Origin: Diphasiastrum complanatum
Taxonomy: Eukaryota > Streptophyta > Lycopodiopsida > Lycopodiales > Lycopodiaceae
DNA: 64,000 bases
Reading direction: 5' to 3'
Assembly (NCBI GenBank): GCA_029204225.1
Contig: CM055109.1
Span: 40,581,797 to 40,645,796 of the forward strand
The notes beneath the pieces were generated by a model. That model had not been told where the DNA came from and made no database searches. It saw only the letters and a program-made list of their open reading frames with translations. Of this stretch, positions 32,029 to 43,160 are shown one piece after another; position 1 is the first letter of the stretch, and each line of letters begins with the position of its first letter. A program made the translations under genes and the position numbers.

Positions 32029-32494
32029 ATGATCTGCAGGCCTACAAACTAATACTTTCCAAGACTGATAGAATGAATATAGAATCAGCTTTTTACAGGC
32101 TTTTTTTCTTGTGCTAGGATCTACAGATTTATTTGCCAAAATTAAGCTTCGTATATCAGCTAGTGATTATACATCTGATAACAATGATTTTGTTAAAAAA
32201 ATCTTCAATAATTGCCTTCAACAATCAACGTTTAGTGGTTAAGGGTATAGAGCGCTTAGTCTCAAAATTATGAGGACATCTCCTTAGGCACCATGAGGAC
32301 ATTAAACCCATCCCCTTTTAGTTTTATAAAAGAGAATGGACCTTAATGATCACTAAGGGGATGTCCTCATGATCTTTCCATTTGTCATTTCCATAAAATC
32401 CAATGAAAATATAAAACACTTATGAAGAAATATAAAACCCATGGTGCCTAATGGGATGTCTTGGAAAGTATTGGCTTGTAGGCCTGTAGATCAT
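32029..32494. repeat. Inverted repeat, 36-bp arms
   Basis: Arm 32029-32064 (ATGATCTGCAGGCCTACAAA..) and arm 32459-32494 match as reverse complements at about 33 of 36 positions. Between them lie further inverted copies of the minisatellite unit and a repeated GGACCTTAATGATC. The whole could form a large stem-loop. Confidence 0.85.
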
Positions 32495-32499
32495 GCTAA

Positions 32500-33117
32500 A
32501 ACCCATTCTCTTTTAGTTTAATAAATTATTTCAAACATTTTTTAATTTAAGGTTAATTGAATTTTATGAGGTAATTGACTGACAAGTTAGCATTTAGACC
32601 TATCCTTTGAGTTTTATTTTCTATAGGTTAAGTGTCTTCTCGAGGGGGATAGCACCAAAGTTATTGATCATTAGGGGATATTATAATTTAAAATGGGCCC
32701 TTTGTCAAGATGTTGTTTTTGACTTCGCACGCTTTCAACGCTTATGTGTCCCAATGAATGGTGTCCATCTGTGACAAACTGTAATAGTGGTTGACGGACA
32801 TAAATTGTATTTAATTTTCTCGGCCAAATTTTCGTGATTTTCAAATATCTCGCTGGGCTAAACAAACAATTGTGATTGGACCACAGTTACTGCCCGAATA
32901 CTCTTATGCTGCCCCTCATTGTTCACTCGAGGTTGATTTGACATCAATAGTCATAAACTGTGGTTAACTAATGCTTGTAGTTAAGGAACTTCTTGTCATT
33001 CATAGGTATACCTCTCATTTTCTTCATTCTATCTCTCATTTTCTTGTCATTCTTAGGTTTACCTCGCAATCTCTACATTCTCTCCGATCTCAGCCTGCGT
33101 ACTCGTATTTTCGACTA
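32500..33117. other. Intergenic, with a small tandem duplication
   Basis: A unit of about 51 bp (CTTGTCATTCATAGGTATACC..) is duplicated at about 32990-33090. No coding similarity is recognised. It may be the promoter or 5' UTR of the gene relic that follows. Confidence 0.4.
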
Positions 33118-34467
33118 ATGGCTACACATAATCGGAGACCAAGAGGAACCATTGATGCAATCAATATTTGCAATGAAAAAAATGCAGACGATCAATGGAT
33201 ACGAAGAATATATCGAAAATATCAATGGATCTTGATGCATCCCTCTACAAAAGGCTCATTCCAAAAAAGAAAAAGATCGAATAACATATGTAGAAGCTCT
33301 TGGAAAGGCAGGATTATGGATTTTAAAGTATCACCTGCCGGTCAATCTATCATGGAAGTTTTAGTTCAGCATGCTTATCTTCACAATGAGCTCAACATTC
33401 ATGATTTGAATCCAAATGATAGAAGGAAATGCAATTCTAAGTTTTCAGATTGAATTTCTTTAGATTTAGCATTTTCTTTAAATTATATTTTTCATGAGAT
33501 GTTTTTGTTGGTTTTGCGTATTTGTATCCATCAAATTTTGTTGAACCAATCAGTTCAATCAATTGCAGGAATAATCAATGTCATACCTTTGGATATCGAT
33601 ATTTTACAATATAAAGGTCGTTCTCCAAAAACACTTTTAGAGTCGGGAGTTTTTTTTATAATCACACTTATTTTCCTGATAAAAATGGTTTAGTTGGTAG
33701 ATTAGAGCCATATCCTCTACCAGATTTTTCGAATGAGGAATGGATTTTTTCTGATGTAGCAATTTCAAAAAGTTTTTGATCTAGGCTATATATTGATATT
33801 CAGAGTATATTAAAATGTAGCACTGGATCAAAGAATAATAGATTAAGTTGGTATCTACCTTTTACTATTTTTGTTAATTTTTTTTTCCAAATGCAATGTT
33901 AGGAGAACGAAAACAATGTTTATTTGTAAGGACTTGACTGCTGATATAATCGCCGAGTTGTTGGATGATGGTTGGGATACAAAACAAAATCAGCAAGTTG
34001 AGTGCAGAGTATGTTACTCATCCATGACATTTAGATATCACATCGAAAAACAAATGCTCACTTTGATGTTGTATTATAGAAGATGGATTAAATGCAAAAA
34101 TGTTTGGGAGCCACTTGATCAAGATTTTGGTATAAACCCTCAAGAGCAACTTCAGATAACAGTGAAAAAAAATGACAACATTCTTGCAATGGTTGAGGTC
34201 GAGGAAGATTGGCGTCTCAATCACATTCGATCAGAACTAGACATGTTGCAATTCGATCTACCTCAATACTATCAATTTCGATTGAATTGTGTAAAGGTAC
34301 ATTATGCCATATAAAAATATTTCTTTTTTTCTATTTCTAAGTGAATCAGTTTCATAAAATATATAACTAAAACAATTTCTCTTGTGCAGGTAATAGTAAG
34401 GCATGAAGAGCACATAAATGCAAAGACATTGGAACATCCATCGAAATTGAAGATCCATAGATTATGA
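33118..34467 (+). pseudogene. Relic of an unrecognised spliced gene, part 1
   Basis: Four coding-like pieces in one direction. (1) ATG 33118 to 33453: 111 codons, basic (PRGTIDAINICNEKNADDQW, DFKVSPAGQSIMEVLVQ). (2) 33570-33780, after an acceptor-like TTGCAG, with a frameshift at a run of eight T (33650), then PDKNGLVGRLEPYPLPDFSN. (3) 33915-34295: CKDLTADIIAELLDDGWD, CRVCYSSMTFRYHIEKQM, EVEEDWRLNHIRSELDMLQF. (4) 34390-34467 after a plausible intron (donor AAAG/GTACATT, acceptor TTGTGCAG): RHEEHINAKTLEHPSKLKIH and a stop. I do not recognise the family. The codon-like texture and splice signals argue for a former host gene or a DNA-transposon gene. Confidence 0.5.
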
Positions 34468-35340
34468 GCTATGGAATTTTGTATTATGTAATACAATTTT
34501 TTGTATACATCATTTTTGAAAATATATGAACCACTTCTTCTATGAGGCTCTTTCATTTCTATGATCTCCATTTCCATGGTGCAAAACACAATGTAATTGC
34601 AACTGGATAATATGAGTTTTTGATAGCAAGATTCATTGTCTCCTGCAGGAAATGCATTATCTCCATTGGGAAAATCTTCAGTCATTTGAACTCCAGTGAT
34701 CACTACAATCGATGCTTGTCCTTGTTGATGTCTCGTATATATCGGTTGTATTTTTGGTCTTCATTGCCTTGGTCTGTATTGTCCTTGTCTTGGCATATTT
34801 AAATATGTTCAGAAGATGAACTGATGAAAGCTTTGTTGTAACAAATCTAAGTTTGTCGCATGTTTGGATTGGTTGTGGCAAAGGTTCCATTAGATCATCT
34901 TTCTGAACTTATCCAAAAAAAACCCATGGTAAAGGCAAGGCATTGTTAATTTGTTGGGCCAACTAAGTAGTACCTTGTAGTACTAAGGGTGCTTAAGCTC
35001 TTAGACAAAGCTCCAACTAGAAAAAGCCACAATCTTTCTTTGTCAAGAAGGCTCTAGACCCTGCTATGATGTTATCATTTTCCTAGCTTCTCTGGACATG
35101 ATTATGATTATGGTTATGATGACTACAAAAGTTTTGTGATATGTATTTTACTTGTCTTTTTAATCTAATTTTTTCATGTTTTTTTGCTAACAGGCAAAAA
35201 CCTATTGTGGTCTAGAAATTGGAGACATCCTATAGTCTTGCTTGAAAACGAATCGGTAAGTGGGTGCCAACGTGGGTATTTTGAATTATTTTAAGTGGCT
35301 GTTTTTGGATGTTTTGTATTGTTGATGTACAATCTTGCTA
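34468..35340. other. Between gene relics; no supported feature
   Basis: Overlapping small ORFs on both strands, none with a recognisable domain. A splice-like element (acceptor CTAACAG at about 35193, donor GAATCG/GTAAG at about 35256) may mark a short exon of the flanking relic. Confidence 0.35.
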
Positions 35341-35343
35341 ATA

Positions 35344-36640
35344 CAAGCAATGGCGAGTAAAATGCACAGCATGGTTTTGACAAGATCAAAAGCAAAAACA
35401 CTTTTTCAAATGGAACACACGGAAAGCGATGGCATGCACTTGTCAGATGATGCATTGGTCAAAGAGGTTAGTACATATTGTTTATTTGTAAGATATAACT
35501 TTGGTCAATATCAATGTACAACTTTAAAAGACTTTGTAGATCTAGTTTGAGACTGGTTCTTCTAGTGATAGTAAACTTGAGAAATCCAGACCTATAGATA
35601 TACTCTTCCTTTCATGATACAACCGTTAGTGATGACGATTGTACTAATTTTGATCCTGTCTGAAATAGGGATCTGGTTATAGGACCTCAGACTGTTACCA
35701 CTCTCTCTCCTAATTATAAATCTTTAATTGCTTTGCCAACGTACAATATTAATAATGACTATTTTTTTGACATTATTAGACATATCAGATCTTTTTTATT
35801 TTACAGAGGCTGAAGCTCTTTGCATTTTAAGCAGGAATCTTCATGAGTTTTCTAATTTGATTGATTATGACGCTGATGACCTTGTCCCTGGTGTGGAAAC
35901 GTAGACAAGGATCAATTTCTTTTGGGGAAGGACTACTTGAGGATGGTTGTTGAGCAAGTGCGTGATAAGGAAGGCGATCTTCCATCTAAAGAGGAGTTTT
36001 TTAGATTCCAAAGCCAACTTGGTTTTCCAAAACCAATTGTCTATTCGTCGACCTCATTGACAACAAGAGGTGGTCATAACATTGATGATGAGACAATTAT
36101 TGAGGATGACAAAGCTAAATGTGTAAGTTTTATATCCTGATTTGTACCAATTGATGCCTATAGTCATATTTTTTGTTTAATCTAACACTTCTGATTATTT
36201 CAAGAAACTCTTTACCTTGATAAGTTTGCAATCCACCGAGGAGGGCAAAGATCTTCTGCTGGTGAATTCTAGAGAGATCATGCACTAGGATATTATCTGA
36301 AATTCTTCAAGAATAATGAGATAAGTGTGGCCCACTCAAAGTTTCATCAAGATGATGAAATGATAATTATAGCAATCAAGGCACTATCTTATTTTCTTGG
36401 GGGACATAATTTTATGAAGGTGCATAAAATAACATTTGTCAAGATAAGTATTGCCTCAAAAGTTTAGGGTATGGACCGGTGAATTCCATGCTTAGATCAT
36501 CACATTTTACTGTTTATGTTGCCTATGTTGATCTAAGTAAGTACAAGAACTATGAGCTCTTGGATCCATACAAAAGAAGGAGGCTATTGCATGACTCCAA
36601 ATTGCACCTTTCACTAAAGAAAGTGTTAGAGACGGAGTAG
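35344..36640 (+). pseudogene. Relic of an unrecognised spliced gene, part 2
   Basis: Starts MASKMHSMVLTRSKAKTLFQ (about 35350) to a donor at AAAGAG/GTTAG. It continues through fragments near 35900-36123 (LLGKDYLRMVVEQVRDKEGD, RFQSQLGFPKPIVYSSTSLT) to a good donor TGT/GTAAGT. After an acceptor near 36206 it reads ETLYLDKFAIHRGGQRSSAG (then a TAG), GYYLKFFKNNEISVAHSKFH, DDEMIIIAIKALSYFLGGHN, a frameshift, then SLGYGPVNSMLRSSHFTVYV and LLHDSKLHLSLKKVLETE with a natural-looking stop at about 36640. Family unknown; at least one nonsense codon and one frameshift make it a pseudogene. Whether it belongs with part 1 is uncertain. Confidence 0.5.
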
Positions 36641-37016
36641 CCTTTGAAGATTCAATTTGCACTTTGTAATATTTTTTATTTCAATACACAGAACATATTT
36701 GTATGTCTATTGTCTATTGCCTTGTATAGATCTATATGATTTTTGAAAATTTTCATAATTTGACGATTTTGCACTTTTCTGTAAAAGCATTGGAATAGTT
36801 GCAATATATAGTTGTTCGTTGTGCTGGTTTTACCATGTTGTGTACTTTTGTGAAATGCTACTCTTGCCTGCCAATGAGATTTGTCCATTCCTTGTGATGA
36901 CCATATGTTGAGACTTTCACTATTCCTTGCAAAGAATGTCAAATGATGTTGTAATATGTGATGCACGTCATGCAAACAATATATAAATCAATACCAAAAG
37001 TATCTAAATTGATTAT
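36641..37016. other. Intergenic; possible 3' flank of the relic
   Basis: AT-rich sequence without ORFs of note on the plus strand. R7 begins at 37017. Confidence 0.4.
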
Positions 37017-37710
37017 TGTGAAAATTGACAAAAGCTAATTTGATCAAACATTGTAAATATCATAGTGACTTGTACCTATTATGATTACACATGTGTGGAG
37101 CCTGTTCCCAGGTGTGAAATAAACGTACTTTTCATGTAGTATAATCATAAAAGTTGTACATATGATTTAAATCAAGTTCTAGTGGCTAAAATCATGTTTT
37201 TTAGTCATATGCCACATGGCATCAATCTAGAGATTGCATGAGCCACATCATGAGATTAGGTGTCAAATCCCATGTGTAGAGGTCTGCTCACATGTGTGGA
37301 ATAAGCTGAGGAAGTCAAGTTTACACTTCTAGAAGAGTCTTCTATATAGTAGAAAATTGACCAAAAAGTGCTCAAGTGTCAATTTTGCATGATGAATCAT
37401 CATATGACAAAGCACCCTCACACATGTGAGATCAAAGGGATGATCGGTACCATGAGCTCCCACTTTTTGTATGTATAGAGCCACATTTGGCCATAATCAT
37501 CAAGCAACACCAATCTTGATTTCGGAAGCAATTTCCTCTCAATTTCATCATTTGTCTTGATTTCTTTTTTATGTTTTGAGTTTCTATCATATTGTACTTT
37601 GTTTTCAGGCTAGAGTTGTGTAGATTGGTAGATCAATTGTATCTAACATCCAACCACTCATGTGGATCATTTTAGGATCCATTATTGGTCCAATTTTTCA
37701 GATTTTCACA
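37017..37710 (+). repeat. R7 5' LTR (694 bp)
   Basis: Starts TGTGAAAATTG and ends TTTTCACA before the primer site. TATA-like GTATGTATAGAG at about 37466. Several decayed palindromes (ACACATGTGTGG, CACATGTGTGG, CACACATGTGAG). Related to the R13 LTR, with many differences. Confidence 0.9.
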
Positions 37711-37723
37711 TGGTATCAGAGCC
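37711..37723 (+). other. R7 primer-binding site
   Basis: TGGTATCAGAGCC directly after the LTR. Confidence 0.95.
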
Positions 37724-38822
37724 AAGTACAAGAGGATTTATTGAGATTTGATGGGGTTGATCCAAAACTAAGCCCAAGTTAGCAAGTTTTTGGAAACTAG
37801 CTAATTTTGATGTGGCGAGTTGGATTGGATAGGTATACTCAAAATATTTGCATCAAACTTGGTTGTGGGCTACAGGGGTACTTTTCACACGTGTGGGAAT
37901 GTACGGTACCAGTTTTGGAGCCTTATGTTACAGTTTGATGCTATATCACCCAAATTAGCAAGTTTGTAGAAACTAGCTAATCTTGAGATAGAGAGTTTGA
38001 ATTGATAGATAGATTCAATTTTTTCGTACCAAAATTTGTTGTAGGCTGTAGGTGTACTTTCCACATGTGTGGGGCCGTACGAAATCTGTTTTGGTTGGGA
38101 AAATTAAAATTGATGCATATTTGCTTCATACACCCAAATTTGGTCATTTTTAGTGCAATTTCAAGCTTTTATAGAGATTCTATTCCTATAATTTGTTCTT
38201 GGATTAGATCATCCAAATAATTGATTTGGAAGGCTGATTTAGATGCATTAAATTAGTTTCTCTGATTTTTTGAGTATATTGAAGTTGAGAGAGAAAAATT
38301 GTCAAAAATCATAGATTTAGGAGTGATATGCAAGGTGAGAGGTTGAAATCCATTGTACCATCACTCTAGATTTTTTCAAGAGTGATAGGGTCAAGTTTAG
38401 AAGCATCAATTTGCTAGAAAACATCCTTGTATTTGTCCTCCAAGTGAAACCTTTGAGAGTTTCTAGTGCACATATAGCATCTATGCAAATCTTTTGTAGA
38501 ATTTGACATAGATTGGCTTCAATTGAGAGTTCTAGAAAAGAGATTGAGATCCAACTCACATTGTTTGACCCTTCTCAATGTGTTTGAATGATTGTAAAGA
38601 TTGAAAAGAGTCATTGCGGTGTGTATGGCAAATGTGTAGAGAGAGATCCAATTTTCTAAGAGTTCCTTCCTTTGTAGAGGGCAAGATCTAGAAGCTCTTT
38701 TTTTGTTGGTATTGGAGAAAAGTTGTCTTTTCCTAGGTGATCAAATCTTTCTAGGTGGCATTAGTTCTTTGAAGCACAATATCTTAGTGAGAGAGAAGAA
38801 TCACAACTTTTGATTTTGAATT

Positions 38823-39545
38823 TCATTCCAACTCTTAAGAGGTAGAGTCATTGGTGGAGTCCAACAGGGGTGAATGAATTCAATTTATTGAGCAAAATTT
38901 GACATAATTTGTATGAAATTCAAATTAGTTCTATTCCACTTTCTTTGTAAGAGTGTGAGGGTCAAGTTGTGATTCATGTCTAGAACAAGGAGGAGTCCAT
39001 ATTTGAGTGTTCATGCATGGTTGGGATCTTTGTGAATGTCTAGATGTCTAATTTTTAAGCTTGGTAAAAAATTCTTGACACAGGTTGTTATCAAACTATT
39101 TCAAATCCATTTCAAATCTCAAGAGATAGATTATTTTGGGAAAGAGAGATTCCAAAAGGGGTGATTGGATCTTAATTTTATGTGTTTGAATCAAATATAC
39201 ATGTCAAGTTTGAGTGATCTAGTGTAGATCCTATGTTTTGTGAAAATTGGTGGTATAGTTTGTTGTCAAATCAAATTAAATTCATTCTAAATCTCAAGAG
39301 TGGGATTATCTGGGTCAAGAGTGAGTCCAAAAGAAGTAATTAAGTTTGATTTTCATGTGTTTGAAACAACACCCATCTTTTGTTCAAGAATCTCAAGTGT
39401 TGAGAGAACTAGTCAAGTGAAAAGTATAATCTACGTGTCAAATCTTTTCATATCCATTTCAGCTCTCAAAAGAAAGAGTCGTTGGTATTTGTTGAATCCA
39501 ATAAGAGTTTGGATCTGATTTCTTTTGTGATTTGATTCAAAAATT
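38823..39545 (+). repeat. R7 leader repeat array, unit about 170 bp
   Basis: At least four diverged copies of a block containing CATTYCAAATCTCAAGAG, then GAGTCCAAAAG-GTGATT, then TTTTCATGTGTTTGA. They begin near 38823, 39108, 39280 and 39450. R13 has the matching array (55090-55640) with fewer copies. Confidence 0.75.
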
Positions 39546-39730
39546 GTGTGTTTTTTTCTTAGTGATCAAAGCAAAGTTTCCAAGTGACTAGTCATTAGTG
39601 TGAAGATTGATTCTTAGGTTTGTGAGCTAGATCTTTTGTAGATCCTTCTAGATTATTGAATATGTTCAAATCTAGTCTCTTGAGAGTCACAAATTACATT
39701 TGTAGAATCATATCACAAGTTTTGTTTCAC

Positions 39731-39940
39731 ATGGCATCAATAGGTGGCATCCTATTGAAGGCAAGTAAGGATCTTAAGTGCAACCTTTGTGGCAAGGGAG
39801 GATATTTTTTCTCAAGATGCTAGAAAAAGAAGACCAATCCATCCAAGGAGAACCAAAGCAAAGGGGCCGAGGTGAAGGATGGAGCTTCAAGTTCAAAATG
39901 CAAATACAAGAAGGACAAGTCCAAGGAAAGGTGTTTCCTA
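39731..39940 (+). pseudogene. R7 gag reduced to initiation region and zinc knuckles
   Basis: ATG 39731 reads MASIGGILLKASKDLKCNLC, then GKGGYFFSRC (a CCHC-like knuckle), a TAG, a lysine-rich linker (KENQSKGAEVKDGASSSKCK) and the start of a second knuckle ERCFL, cut by R8. MASxxxxLL is the gag start of R11, but the whole ~230-residue capsid core between start and knuckle is missing. R13 has the same structure, so the deletion is ancestral to the family. Confidence 0.8.
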
Positions 39941-40741
39941 TGAATTTCACATGTGTGGAGTGCCCACTACATGTGCTTTAGATCTTTTAAGTTGTGTGAA
40001 TGCACAATTTTCAAGATTAGATTGAGATTCAAGATCTAGCTCCCAATGGCAAAAACACACTACTACATGCATTGACTCACTTCCAAAGTACATACACACA
40101 TGTGGGAAGTGTTGCAAAATAAAACTAAGTAAAATTAAGCTCCTCTCCTCGAGTAGAGAGAGAATCCTACCAATGGCTCTCAAGTAGAGAGAGCAACAAA
40201 AAACTTAGATCCAAAATCTCACTTGCTCACAAAATCAATTGGCATAGAATGAGTGATACTAGTAGATCCACGAGCTAATTCTAACTCAAACATAATTGGA
40301 CCTCATATTTATAACCTTTAATCCTACTAGACCAGTACGGCAGTCTATCTTCAAAATAGAAGTCCTACCATTGCCATACCATAGATAACACCTGAAGAGG
40401 CATTGATGCATCCAGCTCTTGATTCTATTGGTCCATTCACAAGCCAATCTCAAAAACTTCTACTGGACCATTGATGCTTCCACCTCTAAATTCTATTGGA
40501 CCTCTTGAACTTTGACTTGTCACACATCAATCTAACTAAAGACACTTTTCAACAACCTATTTAGCATGAGTTTCACCTCCTACACTACTTTGGCTCAATA
40601 GAGGAATTACATGTGATTTGACCAATTTGCCATCTATGCCAATTTTTGACCCTATCAACATTCTACACAAAGATGCTTGACCATAAAACTTTATGAGACC
40701 CCTATAACAAACATTTCTAATTTATTTTACAATTCTCCACA
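39941..40741 (-). repeat. R8, lone LTR related to the R4 LTR (801 bp)
   Basis: Runs from TGAATTTCACATGTGTGG to ACAATTCTCCACA and matches the R4 LTR along its length, for example ACACACTACTACATGCATT and the TTCTATTGGACC repeats. No internal region is attached. The left flank is R7 gag and the right flank is the R9 LTR; no target duplication is seen (TCCTA against TGTGG). It is therefore a solo LTR at a recombination junction, not a clean LTR-LTR product. Confidence 0.85.
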
Positions 40742-40811
40742 TGTGGGAACATCCTCCACACATGTGAGATTCACTCACAAACTTCTATCATAAAAATACC
40801 AAGCTAGATTT
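40742..40811 (-). repeat. R9 3' LTR, inner piece (split by R10)
   Basis: Minus strand AAATCTAGCTTGGTATTT then CACATGTGTGGAGGATGTTC resembles the first 150 bp of the R7/R13 LTRs. Its beginning, TGTGAGAAACTGGC, lies at 61227-61247, beyond R10. Confidence 0.75.
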
Positions 40812-41822
40812 TGTTGGGAGAGAGGGATAAATGACGAACACGAACGAGAAATGAACTCGAACAGAAAATGTTCGTGCGCAGTGGAATGAGTTAAATGACT
40901 CTCTCCCTAAGCATGACTATGCCTATTAGAATGAACAGAACTTTAGTGATAGAAATCACAGTCATTCTAGATTACGTAGCCAAATATTTAAATGGATGAA
41001 GCGCTAGATGAATAATTTGTCATGAATTGCAAGACAAATTATCTGTCACAAATGATTCACGAAGAGCTAGATTGTGCTCAACTGATAATTAGTCGCGAAT
41101 TATTCACAAAAGACAAGACTAAAAGTTAATCGTTTATTACCCGAAAGAGCAACAAGAAAGATCAGACAGAATGAAGAATAAGCATAGCAATATTAATAGA
41201 TCTAAAAATGCAGAACAAATGAATTGTGTCAGATTAAGTATATCAAGTATAGAAGTCAATAATGTGGTAGAGCACAAGATTGTAGTGGACAAAACCGTGT
41301 GCCTTACAAAGCTTATTTATGTCTATAATAAGGAATGAAACCTCCTTCACTTGTTCTAGACTTATCTTACTTCATCAGAATTCATCATCATAGAATACAG
41401 ATGGTATCCAATATATATACATAATATTAGTACAGAGTGGATGTGTTGTCTGTAGAAGATTATGGGTGGCTACAATCGTTGTCCAATTTGGTAGCACAAC
41501 TGCATGGGGTGAGCATAAAAAGGGTGCGACGTCAGCCAATACTGAAGTGAACGTTGGTGATGACACAAAAGTGTGTCACTCTTATGAATGGCCTTAGGAT
41601 AAGATTTACAAGGTGCCTTATCTGTTAGGGCACTTTGGCATTCAGTAAGGTTAGTGTCCCCTTTTCCTCTGTCACCATGACCTATGTAAGAACACGATGT
41701 CGTGATTCATGCGTATTTTCTTTGTCTGTGCGAATTTGCGTGACAACGTTAGAAAAATATGCAACATGAATGGAGGCAGATTAAAATTGGGATTTAGGAG
41801 AGTAGGATGAGTAAATCCAACA
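40812..41822 (-). repeat. R10 3' LTR
   Basis: TGTTGGGAGA to AATCCAACA, next to a minus-strand polypurine tract (AGGGGGGG at 41823-41830). Contains TCGCGAATTATTC-type motifs near 41090. Confidence 0.93.
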
Positions 41823-41829
41823 CCCCCCC

Positions 41830-42350
41830 TTAATCTGGATCCGTGAATGCCTTGATCTTCAGACTTAGCAATGCACAAAATTTGTTGTGTGCATTAGCAC
41901 TGAGTGCTTTCGTAAAAATGTCTATAACCATGTCCTGCGTTCTGCAGTACGTCAAGCTCACCTCTCTGTCGAGAACCTTGCCCCTGATATAGTGATATCT
42001 TATCTCAATGTGCTTACTCCTAGAATGAAATCTAGGGTTGGCCGATAAGGCAATAGCACTTTGGTTATCACAAAATAAAATTGTAGGGTTGTATTGATAT
42101 AGATTGATGTCTGATAGCAAATTTCTCAACCAAAACGCTTCCTTAATAGATTGAGAAGCAACAATATATTTTGCCTCAGTAGAATAAAGTGCGATAGAGG
42201 TTTGCTTACGACTGTTCCACGAAATAGGATCGCCATTGAAGAAGAATGTAAATCCAAATGTGGACTTACGATGGTCTGCATCTCCTCCCTAACTTGCATC
42301 GGAATATCCACTGAGCTTATGAAGATTGTCGTTGCTAACATCTCCATAGC
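41830..42350 (-). pseudogene. R10 RNase H, decayed
   Basis: The last 99 codons (41830-42129) read LLSDINLYQYNPTILFCDNQ, SAIALSANPRFHSRSKHIEI, RYHYIRGKVLDREV and IDIFTKALSANAHNK, the RNase H tail. Upstream pieces of the RNase H core continue to about 42350 in shifted frames. Confidence 0.9.
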
Positions 42351-43160
42351 AGATGCACTGGTCCATGGTAGCTCAAATATATCTCATGAATCGAATAAGA
42401 GCCTTCCAATGGGTAATTCCAGGATTAGCCATGTATTGGCTGAGTGAGCTGACAGCAAAAGAGATGAGAGATTCGAGTATCGATCGATACGAGTATTCTC
42501 TCATCTGCTCCTCTTCCTGCTTTGTCTGGGGACATTAAGCCTTTGACAAATGCAGGCCTGGATCCATTGGTGAGTGAGCTAATTTACAATTCATCAAATT
42601 GTATCTGTTAAGAACATTATGAAGATACCTTTATTGAGTGATGTAAATCAGTCAATTTGCTCTGTCTCTGTGGATTTGAATTGAAAGACAGAAGTGAGCT
42701 TCGCCCAGATCAGTCATGTCGAATTTAGAGAACAACATCTGTTTTGAATCCTTGACCATATTGGCATTGTTGCTGAAGAGCAACGTATCATCAACATACA
42801 AGGTGATGATAATGAAGGATTGCAGCACTGACTTTGAATAAACGTTGCAATAAGCAATGCTTGGTTTAAATCCTTGTTCAATGAGGAATGTGTTGATTCT
42901 CTGAAACCAAGCTCTGGCAGACTGTTTCAAGCCATACAGTGCTTTATGGAGTTTATAGACATGATTCTTCATGCCTTCCACAACATATCCTTCGGGCTGG
43001 ATCATGTAGATATCTTCTTGTATAACTCCATTTAGATAGGCTGTTTGTACATCGAGCTAATGGACTTCGAGGTTAGCAGCTGCAGCATAAGATAGGAGCA
43101 TTTGGATCAACGAATGTTTGACGACTAGACTAAAAGTCTCATTTGTAGTCGACATTCGAG
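42351..43160 (-). pseudogene. R10 reverse transcriptase, decayed
   Basis: 42652-43005 reads MIQPEGYVVEGMKNHVYKLH, KALYGLKQSARAWFQRINTF and ITLYVDDTLLFSNN, with YVDD intact. The upstream block LDVQTAYLNG is preceded by TAG (43057-43059) where relatives have Gln. The C-terminal RT part (42351-42650) is full of stops. Confidence 0.9.

Larger units (their letters stand above)
37017..39940 (+). mobile_element. R7, truncated non-autonomous copia (relative of R13)
   Basis: Plus-strand 5' LTR (37017-37710), primer site, a 2-kb leader with internal repeats, and the start of a gag reduced to zinc knuckles (39731-39940). It is cut at 39941 by the lone LTR R8. Leader and gag are closely similar to R13 (54161-56040), so they are one family. 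The rest of R7 is absent. Confidence 0.88.

Noticed and set aside
35344-35470. LTRSKAK at the start of the second gene relic as a cyclin N-terminus
   Set aside because: The short basic motif is common by chance and no cyclin box follows.
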